From: JBBDWJ01 sp040902925
GTDB lineage: Bacteria; Acidobacteriota; Terriglobia; Bryobacterales; UBA6623
Assembly (NCBI GenBank): GCA_040902925.1
Contig: JBBDWJ010000329.1
Span: 1-12,203, forward strand
Length of the DNA stretch: 12,203 nucleotides
Reading direction: 5' to 3'
Shown here piece after piece: positions 5,339-12,203 of the stretch. Under the pieces are notes generated by a model. It worked only from the letters and a program-made list of their open reading frames with translations, did not search any database and was not told the origin of the DNA. The translations under genes and the position numbers were made by a program. How positions within the stretch are numbered: position 1 is the first letter of the stretch; the number at the start of each line of letters is the position of its first letter.

Positions 5339-7753
5339 GTGAGCAGCCTCCTTGCCGATCTTCGCTTCGCCTTTCGCATTCTGACGCGATCACCCTGGTT
5401 TACGTCGGTCGCTGTGCTGACTCTTGCGCTGGGAATCGGCGCAAATACCGCCCTGTTCAGCCTGCTCGACGCCGTGCTGCTGCGGGCGCTTCCGTTCCGC
5501 GACCCGGATCGGCTGGTCGCGATTTGGGGACAGGATGCGCAGCGCACCGGATGGCGGGTCCCGATATCTTTGACCGCTGCCCTGCGCGATAGAGCAACGA
5601 CGATTGAAGCGATCTCGATCCACAACGTCGATGGCGGCTCGCTGCGTACCCCCGAAGGACCCGTGACCATTCTCGGTCAACACGTCTCCCACAACTTCGT
5701 CGAGATGATGGGCCTTGCACCTTTGGCAGGGCGAGGTTTTCTGCCGCAGGAGGAGAGTCCCGGAGCTCCGGCGGTGATGACCATCAGGTTCGGCTTCTGG
5801 CAAAAGTACTTGGGCGGCGACCCCGCGGCGATCGGCCATACGTTGTATCTGGATGAGACTCCCTACACGGTCGTGGGCATCATGCCGGCTGTTTTCCGCG
5901 ACTACCTCGGAACCCGCGCCGACTACTGGACGCCGTACGGCAGCGAACAGATCCAGGAAATCGAACGCGAGATCGGCAACGAGGTCTTAGCAAGATTGGC
6001 GCCGGGAGTGACGCTGGAGGAATCGTTGCGCGAGCTGCAAGCAATCGCGGCAACCGCGGAGGTCAAGGAATGGCAGGAAGCAGGGCGCGTTTTGGGAATG
6101 CGACGCCTCAAGGATGAGATCGTCGGCGACTCGGCCTACGCGCTCCAGCTATTGCTGGCGGCCGTGGCGGTCGTGCTGGCGATCGCTTGCGCGAATCTGG
6201 CGCAGTTGTTGCTCGCGCGCTCGGACCGGCGGATCAATGAGTTCGCGACCCGAAAGGCGCTTGGTGCGCCTGCCTCGCAACTGTTTCGCCTGGCGCTCAT
6301 GGAGAGCCTGCTGCTGTCGCTCGCCGGCGGCGCCGCCGCTGTTGCTCTGGCTTATTGGCTTTTGCCGGCGATGCTCGCGCTGGCTCCCTCGGAGATCCCG
6401 CGGATCTCCGAGGCGGCGATCGACGGGCGAGTGCTGGCGGTAGCCATGGGACTAACCGGGGTTACTGGCGCCGCTTTTGGCTTCGCGCCGGCCCTCAGGT
6501 TGTCGAAGCTTTCCGTCATGGATGCGATGAAACGCGCACCGGGAAACGTCTCGGCTCACCGGGCGCGGCTTCGGTCCGCGCTCGTTGTGGGCCAAGTCGC
6601 CTCCTCGGTGGCGCTGTTCGTCTTGGCGGGGCTGATCGGGCAAACGTTTCTCACGCTTCTGCCATCGAACCCGGGTTTTGAAGCCGAGTCGCGGACTGTG
6701 CGCTACGTAGGCGTGGATCAAAATTTGTACCCTGACGCGGCAGACCGCGTACGGCGCTTGGAGGAACTGATTCAACGCGTGGAGGCGATTCCGGGAATCG
6801 TCGCGGCCGGTTTTGGAACGAATATCCCGTTCGGCGGGACCGATAGGCGGCGCCAAGTGAGCGCGTTCGACGGGGCATCCGGCGATGAAGCCGCGCTTCA
6901 CCTCAGCGCCGACCTGCGCGCGATTTCACCCAACTTCTTTCAACTTCTGCAGATGCCGCTGCTGCGGGGGCGCGTCTTCACATCCGCCGACCGATCGGAA
7001 TCTGCTGGCGTCGCCATTGTGAACGAGACATTGGCCCGCAAGCTTGCTCCGCGAGGCGAGGCTCTGGGCCGAAAGGTCGGAGTCGGGAACTGGGGCGCCT
7101 TGCCGGAGTATGAGATTGTCGGCGTCATTGCTGACGTGCGATCCAGCGGCACGACCACCGAGGTCGTCGATGAAATTTATATTCCCCACGCGCAGAGCAA
7201 GTTCTTTTTCGGCTACCTCATCGTGCGATCCGCGCTCGACAGCGCTGCGCTGGAGCCCTTGCTGCAAAGCGAGATCCGATTCTGGGCCCCCACATCGCCG
7301 CATATGCCATGGATGGCGGCAACGCCGCTCCAAGATTTGATAGACCGGTCGCTTGCAGGACCGCGATTCAGCGCGACTCTGATTAGCGCGTTTTCGGGCA
7401 TGGCCCTCCTGCTGGCGGCCATCGGTCTGTTTGGACTGGTAGCGTACTCGGTTTCGCAAAGGCGGCAGGAGTTGGGAATCAGGGCCGCCTTGGGCGCGCG
7501 TCCCCAGGACCTCGTCATGACGGCGACGCGATCGGCGGTTACGCTGAGCGTGGTTGGGATCTCGGTGGGTTTGGCCGCGGCCGTATACCTGACGCGGTTC
7601 GTTGAGAGCCAACTTTATGCGGTTGAGCCGCTCGATCCACTCACATTCCTGGGCGCGGCGGGCGTGATGCTGGCGGTGGCAGGCTTGGCTTCCTATATCC
7701 CTGCCCGGCGCGCTGCGCGGGTGGACCCGATGGTCGCGCTGCGGCACGATTGA
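5339..7753 (+). CDS. acidobacterial duplicated orphan permease (MacB/FtsX-type ABC permease)
   Basis: This inner-membrane protein fuses two MacB-like permease halves. Half one: a first membrane helix (about 20-48, including LTLALGIGANTALFSLLDAV), a periplasmic MacB core (to about 255) and an FtsX three-helix block (about 262-398) with EFATRKALGA near 301. Half two: a helix near 412-440, a second periplasmic core and an FtsX block (about 670-804) with ELGIRAALGA near 711. That matches the ADOP family, common in acidobacteria and usually lacking an adjacent ATPase; none lies in this window. Many relatives carry an N-terminal soluble prefix domain of 70-90 residues, which is absent here (804 residues). 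The GTG at 5333 was rejected because AAAGGAG (5327-5333) overlaps it and fits GTG 5339 with 5-nt spacing. Substrate is unknown; MacB relatives act in mechanotransmission or efflux. Relatives often have a PadR regulator upstream, but none is seen here. Confidence 0.93.
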   Translation: MSSLLADLRFAFRILTRSPWFTSVAVLTLALGIGANTALFSLLDAVLLRALPFRDPDRLVAIWGQDAQRTGWRVPISLTAALRDRATTIEAISIHNVDGGSLRTPEGPVTILGQHVSHNFVEMMGLAPLAGRGFLPQEESPGAPAVMTIRFGFWQKYLGGDPAAIGHTLYLDETPYTVVGIMPAVFRDYLGTRADYWTPYGSEQIQEIEREIGNEVLARLAPGVTLEESLRELQAIAATAEVKEWQEAGRVLGMRRLKDEIVGDSAYALQLLLAAVAVVLAIACANLAQLLLARSDRRINEFATRKALGAPASQLFRLALMESLLLSLAGGAAAVALAYWLLPAMLALAPSEIPRISEAAIDGRVLAVAMGLTGVTGAAFGFAPALRLSKLSVMDAMKRAPGNVSAHRARLRSALVVGQVASSVALFVLAGLIGQTFLTLLPSNPGFEAESRTVRYVGVDQNLYPDAADRVRRLEELIQRVEAIPGIVAAGFGTNIPFGGTDRRRQVSAFDGASGDEAALHLSADLRAISPNFFQLLQMPLLRGRVFTSADRSESAGVAIVNETLARKLAPRGEALGRKVGVGNWGALPEYEIVGVIADVRSSGTTTEVVDEIYIPHAQSKFFFGYLIVRSALDSAALEPLLQSEIRFWAPTSPHMPWMAATPLQDLIDRSLAGPRFSATLISAFSGMALLLAAIGLFGLVAYSVSQRRQELGIRAALGARPQDLVMTATRSAVTLSVVGISVGLAAAVYLTRFVESQLYAVEPLDPLTFLGAAGVMLAVAGLASYIPARRAARVDPMVALRHD

Positions 7754-7818
7754 CGATGAGAATCGGCGCGCCATTGCGCCGCATCCATCCGCGGATGGGG
7801 CAGCTCGTCAGCCGGCCG
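7754..7818. other. convergent intergenic gap with palindrome
   Basis: This 65-bp gap separates the permease from the convergent secreted-protein gene. It contains GGCGC/GCGCC (7765-7769/7776-7780) and the 14-bp perfect palindrome CCATCCGCGGATGG (7785-7798). Either hairpin could act as a bidirectional transcript end, but there is no T-tract on either strand, so a terminator call would be weak. Confidence 0.4.
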
Positions 7819-10455
7819 CTACCGAATGCTGACGACCGCCGTGTTGCTCGAAAAGCCCTCGATCTCGACAACCAAAGGCTGATCGCCAAGGGGCGTTTCC
7901 CAAACCGGCGTGACGTTGAGCTGCGTAACGCCGACTAGTCCGGGCGCCAGGCCCAGGAACACGATCTGCGCCTCGACCCCGCCGATCGTCACGCGCGCGC
8001 GGCCAGGCGCGTAGATCAGCGGATTCGAGCTTGCGGCGCGGCCGGTGGGCCACTCCGGCGCGGTGTGCCCTTGTCCGGTAAGGTAGATCGTGAGCACCTG
8101 GTGCCGCGTTCCGGCGCGGTTCGAGCTGTTCAACGAGCCGTCCTGATTGATGACCACGGCGCGATTGCCGCTCATCGTGAACAGGCCCGGCGCCGCCGGC
8201 CGCATCGCTACCGATCGCGGCGCGCTGCGGGCGCCATTGTTATCCACCACGATCTGCACGGTCGACTGACCGGCCGATTCGAACGGCATCTGGAAATTGA
8301 TCTGGCTGCCGTCGATGTAGATCAGCGGCGCCTCGCCGATCAAAACGCCCGAGAACGAAGACACGAGCACGCGCACGCCGTTCACATTGGTCGGCAGCCG
8401 GTCGCCCGTGCGGCCCGTGAACGAAGTCAGAATGCCGCCGGCCGGTCCGCCCAGGTTGTCGCCGTAAATAGTGCCCAGAGCGCCCGCCGACAACTCCGCG
8501 ACGTTGCTTCCTGCGTTGACGATACCGCCGGAGAAAAGCACCGGGCTCGGCACCGGCTGCGCGCCGAGGTTGAGCACGACTTCCACCACGCTCACCGGAA
8601 TGGTCGTGCCGATCGCGTTGAAAATCACGCTCGATTCATACGCGCCCGCTTCGAGATCCTGCGTGTCCACCACGATCGTAATTTCCGACGGCGTCTCGCC
8701 GTTGGTTTCCGACAAGGTGATCCGTCCGGCCAGGTCGCCCTCGACCGTCGCTTCCCAAACCAGGTCGGCGCCGCTGGAGGTGATTTGAATCTCCTGCTCG
8801 GCGGGGTTCGGACCGGTGGCGCTCGCGCCAAACGACAGCGCCGGCGGGTTGGCCGTCAGCGCGGGCAGCAGCGGCGGCGTATCGTCGGTGCGCACCGCGA
8901 AATTATCGATCTGATTCCAATCCGGCCCATCGGCCTGGTCGGCGCTGATTTCGATGCGAACGATGTTGCCGACGACAGCGTCAAAAGCCGCTTCGCCCGA
9001 CTCGATCGTCCAGTTGCCCGCCGAAAGCGGCGCTTCCTGGTGGCGCCAGCCGTCGATCGGGATCACGCCCGTCCACACATAGACCGTGGCGTCCTCGCCA
9101 ATGATGCGGATCTGGACCGGCCGTGTCGCGCCGCCGTTGGAGCGGTGCAGGTAGTCGAATTCAAAACGCGGATTGCTTAACCCGCTGTAGCTGCCGCGAT
9201 AGTCAAATGGAGCGACAAACGCATCGAGCGCCGGCCCGCCGTTGTCGGCGAGGCGAATAAAGCCGCCCGGGTTGCCTTCGCGCTCGACCCAAACCAGAAT
9301 CGAGTTGGCGTCGCCGGTGCTCGCGCCCGGCAGCAGATCCGGGTTGGCGGCGTTGCGCGTCCAGCGGTCGATGCCGCCCGAAAAGCTCGTGATAAACGGC
9401 AGCACCGGCTTGGCCGGCGGCGTACCTCGCGTGACGATGCGGAAATTGTCGAGCCCAGCCGAGCCGCTCGATGGCGTGTAGTTGGCGCGGACTTCGATGC
9501 GCGCCACTTCGCTGAACACCGTGCTGTAAACGTCGTCGCCGGCGAAGCGGGTCCAGAAATCTTCGCGTATCGGAACCGATACGTTCGTCCAGCCCTCGGC
9601 GATGCTCGGTCCCACGCGCCCTCGCCAGCGGAATCCGCCGCCGGCGCTATAAACGCGCACTTCGATCGGCAGCGACGCTTCGCTGCGCCCGGTGAAACGC
9701 CTCAAGTCGAAGTCAAAGCGCGCTTCGGAAAGCGCCAGCAGATCGACATGAAACTTCTCGGGGGCGACAAAAAAATCATCCGGACCAAACGATCCGGCCC
9801 GCATGCGAATATGCCCGCCCGGGTTACCTTCCTCGCTGAAATACTCCAAAAAGGCGCCGGCGTTGCCGACGTTGGTGCCCGGTATCGGGCTCGCCGCGTC
9901 GTTGCGCGTCCAGCCGTCAAGGTCGCTGTCAAAGCGCGACTCGACCAGCGGAAACAGCCCGCTGACCTCGCCGCCATCCACCGCGGCCACGATGCTGCCG
10001 GTGAACTGCACCAGCGAAGTTTCCACGAAAAAGCCCACGAAGTAGGTGCCCGGCTCCAAGGCCGGTTTCGTGTTCGCATCAATGACGATCTCGGCGAACC
10101 CCAGCGGGTTGACGTCCGTGCGGAACGTCGCCACACGGTTGCCGATGCCCCGCGTCCCCGGCGTCACGCCCACGTCCACGAGCAGCTCGATATCGGCCGC
10201 CGGCTCGGTGTCGAAACGGATCGTCAGCGTGCGCGCGCCCGGCGGCACGAAGATGCCGTAAGCGCGCGTGCCGCTCACCAGCCGTTCGCGCCGGCTATCG
10301 GTTGCGGGAATGATCGGCAACTGGACAAACAGCGGGCTGCCGTTGGTCAGCATCGTCTGCGCCGCGGCAGGGCTGGGAGCCAGCACCATCGCCGACAGCA
10401 GCAAAGTCAGGGTTAAAGCACAAACAAGTGTGGGGGGCAGAGATCGGCCTATCAT
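7819..10455 (-). CDS. large secreted multidomain protein with Solibacter-type C-terminal domain
   Basis: The 878-residue product begins with a signal peptide (MIGRSLPPTLVCALTLTLLL, cleavage probably after Ala32 in SPAAAQ). Domains appear in this order: a beta-rich region like a pre-peptidase C-terminal (PPC) domain, about 40-160; two tandem laminin-B/domain-IV-like modules, about 170-342 and 354-523, each with DGWTRN or DRWTRN, then EGNPGG(H/F)IR and a closing DNF motif; a BACON/Ig-like module, about 530-630; and a C-terminal domain, about 636-878, typical of Solibacter proteins (INFQMPFE, RPAAPGLFT, VINQDGSLNSSNRA, LAPGLVGVTQLNV). It is probably exported and adhesive or matrix-associated. 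No catalytic motif was seen. The longer GTG start at 10512 puts 19 polar residues before the signal peptide and lacks a Shine-Dalgarno, so ATG 10455 was chosen; GAGAGA lies 5 nt upstream of it. Domain names rest on pattern recognition. Confidence 0.88.
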   Translation of the reverse strand: MIGRSLPPTLVCALTLTLLLSAMVLAPSPAAAQTMLTNGSPLFVQLPIIPATDSRRERLVSGTRAYGIFVPPGARTLTIRFDTEPAADIELLVDVGVTPGTRGIGNRVATFRTDVNPLGFAEIVIDANTKPALEPGTYFVGFFVETSLVQFTGSIVAAVDGGEVSGLFPLVESRFDSDLDGWTRNDAASPIPGTNVGNAGAFLEYFSEEGNPGGHIRMRAGSFGPDDFFVAPEKFHVDLLALSEARFDFDLRRFTGRSEASLPIEVRVYSAGGGFRWRGRVGPSIAEGWTNVSVPIREDFWTRFAGDDVYSTVFSEVARIEVRANYTPSSGSAGLDNFRIVTRGTPPAKPVLPFITSFSGGIDRWTRNAANPDLLPGASTGDANSILVWVEREGNPGGFIRLADNGGPALDAFVAPFDYRGSYSGLSNPRFEFDYLHRSNGGATRPVQIRIIGEDATVYVWTGVIPIDGWRHQEAPLSAGNWTIESGEAAFDAVVGNIVRIEISADQADGPDWNQIDNFAVRTDDTPPLLPALTANPPALSFGASATGPNPAEQEIQITSSGADLVWEATVEGDLAGRITLSETNGETPSEITIVVDTQDLEAGAYESSVIFNAIGTTIPVSVVEVVLNLGAQPVPSPVLFSGGIVNAGSNVAELSAGALGTIYGDNLGGPAGGILTSFTGRTGDRLPTNVNGVRVLVSSFSGVLIGEAPLIYIDGSQINFQMPFESAGQSTVQIVVDNNGARSAPRSVAMRPAAPGLFTMSGNRAVVINQDGSLNSSNRAGTRHQVLTIYLTGQGHTAPEWPTGRAASSNPLIYAPGRARVTIGGVEAQIVFLGLAPGLVGVTQLNVTPVWETPLGDQPLVVEIEGFSSNTAVVSIR

Positions 10456-10513
10456 GGTAGTCTCTCGCTCATGGTGATCTTTGGGGCCTCTGGTGGTGAA
10501 TCGGGGGTTCACC
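10452..10513 (-). promoter_or_regulatory. leader of the secreted-protein gene: hairpin and six-codon mini-ORF
   Basis: On the minus strand, GGTGAA/TTCACC (arms 10508-10513 and 10495-10500) forms a 6-bp hairpin upstream of the start. An ATG at 10472 opens a six-codon frame, MSERLP, whose TGA stop (10454-10452) overlaps the gene's ATG (10455-10453) as ATGA. No good Shine-Dalgarno precedes the mini-ORF. It may be chance or a coupling device. Confidence 0.3.
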
Positions 10514-10581
10514 TAAGTCGCTGGGGGGTTTTGGCTTATCCCTGAGCCGGACGACGGCAAGGGCCTGGAAAGCTTTGACCC

Positions 10582-10703
10582 GCCTGGGTTTGTCGGACGC
10601 CGGCCCGATCCCCTCGCCCGCCCAGTGGAAGTCCCTGCCAGGTTTATCGGCTTGAAGGCCCGCCAGGCTTATCGGGCTGCCGCGGGAAAACCGGCTGCCG
10701 CGG
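10582..10703. repeat. degenerate short repeats in the divergent gap
   Basis: GCCAGGTTTATCGG (10637-10650) and GCCAGGCTTATCGG (10662-10675) differ at one base and lie 25 bp apart. A looser relative, GCCTGGGTTTGTCGG, is at 10582-10596. The 11-mer GGCTGCCGCGG recurs at 10675-10685 and 10693-10703. They occupy the divergent gap (10456-10858) between two secreted-protein genes and could be regulator sites or slippage remnants. An open frame crosses them (from 10625), but its residues are Ala/Arg-rich and not protein-like. Apart from these and the sites listed separately, I see nothing in the gap. Confidence 0.5.
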
Positions 10704-10846
10704 CGGCAGGAAGGGCACGGAACCGTCCTCGGCTACCCTGCCCGGCCCTCTCCAGCCAATCCAGCCGCGAAAACGTGACTGTTCCCATCCGTACCAACCG
10801 GGACCGGCCGGAAGCACGGGAAGCCCACGAAACGCCGCACGCTTTG

Positions 10847-10858
10847 TACTATCGGGAG
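10847..10858 (+). promoter_or_regulatory. candidate -10 box giving a leaderless transcript of the beta-propeller gene
   Basis: TACTAT (10847-10852) ends 6 nt before the ATG at 10859, so transcription would start at or next to the A of the start codon. GGGAG (10854-10858) abuts the ATG with no spacing and cannot act as a normal Shine-Dalgarno. No convincing -35 is seen near 10824-10829. Confidence 0.4.
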
Positions 10859-12064
10859 ATGCGTTTCCTAGCGATATGGCTGATCGCGGCTAGTACCGTA
10901 GCCGCGGCGGATTGGCCCCAATGGGGCGGGCCTGAACGCAACTTTCGCCTGCCTGTCGAGTTCCAGGCGTCCGGTTGGCCCGCGGCGGGCCCCGAACAAC
11001 TTTGGAGCCGCGATCTCGGCGACGGCTACTCATCCATCGTGGCCGCTGACGGCGTGTTGTACACGATGTACCGGAAAGGCTCGCAGGATGTCGTAATCGC
11101 CCTCGACCCCGCCAGCGGCAAGACCGTCTGGGAGACCGCCATCGATGCGCCCCATGCGTCGGGGATGAACGTCGAGGCCGGTCCAGGGCCGCATTCGACT
11201 CCGCTCATCGTGGGCGGCCGGATTTTCGTCACCACGGTCATCGCGCACCTGGCCGCGCTCGACCGCAAAACCGGAAAGCGCCTCTGGACAGAGGACTTGT
11301 GGAAACGGCACAACGGCAATTTCCTCGACCGCGGCTACGCGTCGAGCCCGATCGCGTATAAAGACACCGTCATCGTGCCCGTCGGCGGACCCGGCCGCGC
11401 CTTGATGGCCTTCGGGCAGAACGACGGATCGGTAGCCTGGTCAAAAGGCGACTCCCAGAATTCCTATTCGTCGCCGATTCTGATCCACGCCGGCGATCGC
11501 GACCAGCTGGTGAGCTTTATGGCGAAGCAGGTCATGGCCGCCGACCCGGCAACTGGAGAGGTGCTGTGGAGCGTCGGGCACCAGACCATGTACGACATCA
11601 ACGCCGCCACCCCGGCCTGGTGCGAGCAGGATGGCGTGCTGGTCGTCTCGTCGGGATACGACGGCGGCGCGCGCGGCATCGAGGTCGGCGTTACAGCCCG
11701 CGAGCTATGGCATCAGAATCGCCTGCGCGTCCATCACGGCAACATGGTCTGCAAGGATGGCGTTGTCTACGGCTCGAGCGGCGATTTTGGCCCGGCGCCG
11801 CTCACCGCGCTGCAGGCCAAGACCGGAGAAGTCCTGTGGCAGGACCGCGCTTTCTCGAAGGCCGCGTTCGTGCTGGCCGGCGACAGGCTCTTCGCAACCG
11901 ATGACGATGGCTCGGTCGCGATCGCAACGATCTCGCCCAAAGGCCTCCAGGTGCTGGCCGAGGCGCAACTGCTCCAAGCCAATTCCTGGACCGTGCCAAC
12001 CATCAACGGCAAGCGAATGTTTGTCCGCGACCGCCACAAGATTCTAGCGCTGGCACTGGAGTAA
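10859..12064 (+). CDS. secreted PQQ-type beta-propeller repeat protein
   Basis: The 401-residue product starts with a signal peptide (MRFLAIWLIAASTVAAAD, cleavage near residue 16-17) followed by WPQWGGPERN (19-28), a typical N-terminal block of exported PQQ-like propellers in acidobacteria and planctomycetes. Blade motifs of the form D-x-x-[TS]-G-x-x-x-W recur at about 83-91 (DPASGKTVW), 135-143 (DRKTGKRLW), 229-237 (DPATGEVLW) and 319-327 (AKTGEVLW), with a weaker one near 188-194. A propeller of seven or eight blades is likely. The family includes BamB-like scaffolds and quinoprotein dehydrogenases; no dehydrogenase heme or calcium-site motif was recognised, so a binding or scaffold role is more likely than catalysis. 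The longer frame from GTG 10625 adds 78 low-complexity Ala/Arg residues before the signal peptide and was rejected. ATG 10859 lacks a spaced Shine-Dalgarno and may be read from a leaderless mRNA. Confidence 0.88.
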   Translation: MRFLAIWLIAASTVAAADWPQWGGPERNFRLPVEFQASGWPAAGPEQLWSRDLGDGYSSIVAADGVLYTMYRKGSQDVVIALDPASGKTVWETAIDAPHASGMNVEAGPGPHSTPLIVGGRIFVTTVIAHLAALDRKTGKRLWTEDLWKRHNGNFLDRGYASSPIAYKDTVIVPVGGPGRALMAFGQNDGSVAWSKGDSQNSYSSPILIHAGDRDQLVSFMAKQVMAADPATGEVLWSVGHQTMYDINAATPAWCEQDGVLVVSSGYDGGARGIEVGVTARELWHQNRLRVHHGNMVCKDGVVYGSSGDFGPAPLTALQAKTGEVLWQDRAFSKAAFVLAGDRLFATDDDGSVAIATISPKGLQVLAEAQLLQANSWTVPTINGKRMFVRDRHKILALALE

Positions 12065-12112
12065 CGCCTTCGCATCCAGGGCCCCAAAACGGACGCAGGT
12101 GGCAGCACGCGC

Positions 12113-12173
12113 CGCCGCGCCTCAAGCGGCGAGACAGGCGAAAGCCTGTCCCTCGAGTTTGGCCTTTTCCGAA
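12113..12173 (+). repeat. hairpin pair and dispersed repeat, copy B
   Basis: Two stems follow the beta-propeller gene: CGCCGC/GCGGCG (12113-12118/12126-12131) and GACAGGC/GCCTGTC closed by a GAAA tetraloop of the stable GNRA class (12133-12139/12144-12150). CGAG (12130-12133) and CTCG (12152-12155) flank the second and give it an alternative outer pairing. GCCTGTCCCTCG (12144-12155) matches 5196-5207 exactly and is followed by CCTTTTCCGAA (12163-12173), as at the left end of the window. No T-tract follows immediately. Nothing else is called in 12065-12203. Confidence 0.65.
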
Positions 12174-12203
12174 ATCAAGACCACGGCAAACAACAATGGC
12201 GCA

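Noticed and set aside
8065..9180. 371-codon plus-strand open frame antisense to the secreted protein
   Set aside because: Arg/His/Ala-rich composition typical of an antisense shadow in GC-rich DNA; the minus-strand frame has recognisable domains.
10456..10512. GTG at 10512 as the start of the minus-strand secreted protein
   Set aside because: It would place 19 polar residues before an otherwise standard signal peptide, and no Shine-Dalgarno precedes it.
10625..10858. 78-residue N-terminal extension of the beta-propeller protein
   Set aside because: Ala/Arg-rich, overlies direct repeats, and would bury the signal peptide in the interior.

Overview
The window is high-GC bacterial DNA that most resembles an Acidobacteriota genome of the Solibacter/Bryobacter type. 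Two protein families support this: an 800-residue duplicated FtsX/MacB permease with no ATPase partner (the 'acidobacterial duplicated orphan permease' family) at 5339-7753, and a secreted protein at 7819-10455 that ends in the C-terminal domain named after Solibacter. The assignment comes from recognising sequence patterns; no database search was run.

Layout, left to right. A structured leader (about 150-240) precedes a ferritin-like YciE/DUF892 stress protein (246-788). After a gap with a large inverted repeat (805-868) comes a tight plus-strand operon: signal peptidase I lepB (1001-1807), mannose-1-phosphate guanylyltransferase manC (1804-2901, ATGA overlap) and a 77-residue two-helix membrane protein (2907-3140). 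A 470-bp gap packed with short GC-rich hairpins follows, including a terminator-like one at 3211-3230. Next is a polytopic GT-C-like membrane glycosyltransferase (3613-5103), another hairpin cluster (5159-5223) and a second structured leader (5256-5333) ahead of the orphan permease. Convergent to it is a large secreted multidomain protein on the minus strand (7819-10455). A 403-bp divergent gap then leads to a secreted PQQ-type beta-propeller (10859-12064), followed by a last hairpin cluster (12113-12155).

How the genes may work together: most products act at or beyond the cytoplasmic membrane. LepB removes signal peptides. ManC makes GDP-mannose, the usual precursor of lipid-linked mannose. 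The GT-C-like enzyme could transfer a lipid-linked sugar on the outer face of the membrane. The two signal-peptide proteins are possible clients. This link is inference only.

Three start codons were moved from the longest possible ORF: permease to 5339 (clear Shine-Dalgarno), secreted protein to 10455 and beta-propeller to 10859 (both place a signal peptide at the N-terminus). No tRNA, rRNA, CRISPR array, transposase or phage gene was seen. The most unusual material is non-coding: a two-hairpin leader shared by the YciE-type gene and the orphan permease, and a GCCTGYCCCTCG hairpin-associated motif that recurs in four intergenic gaps, always in the same orientation.
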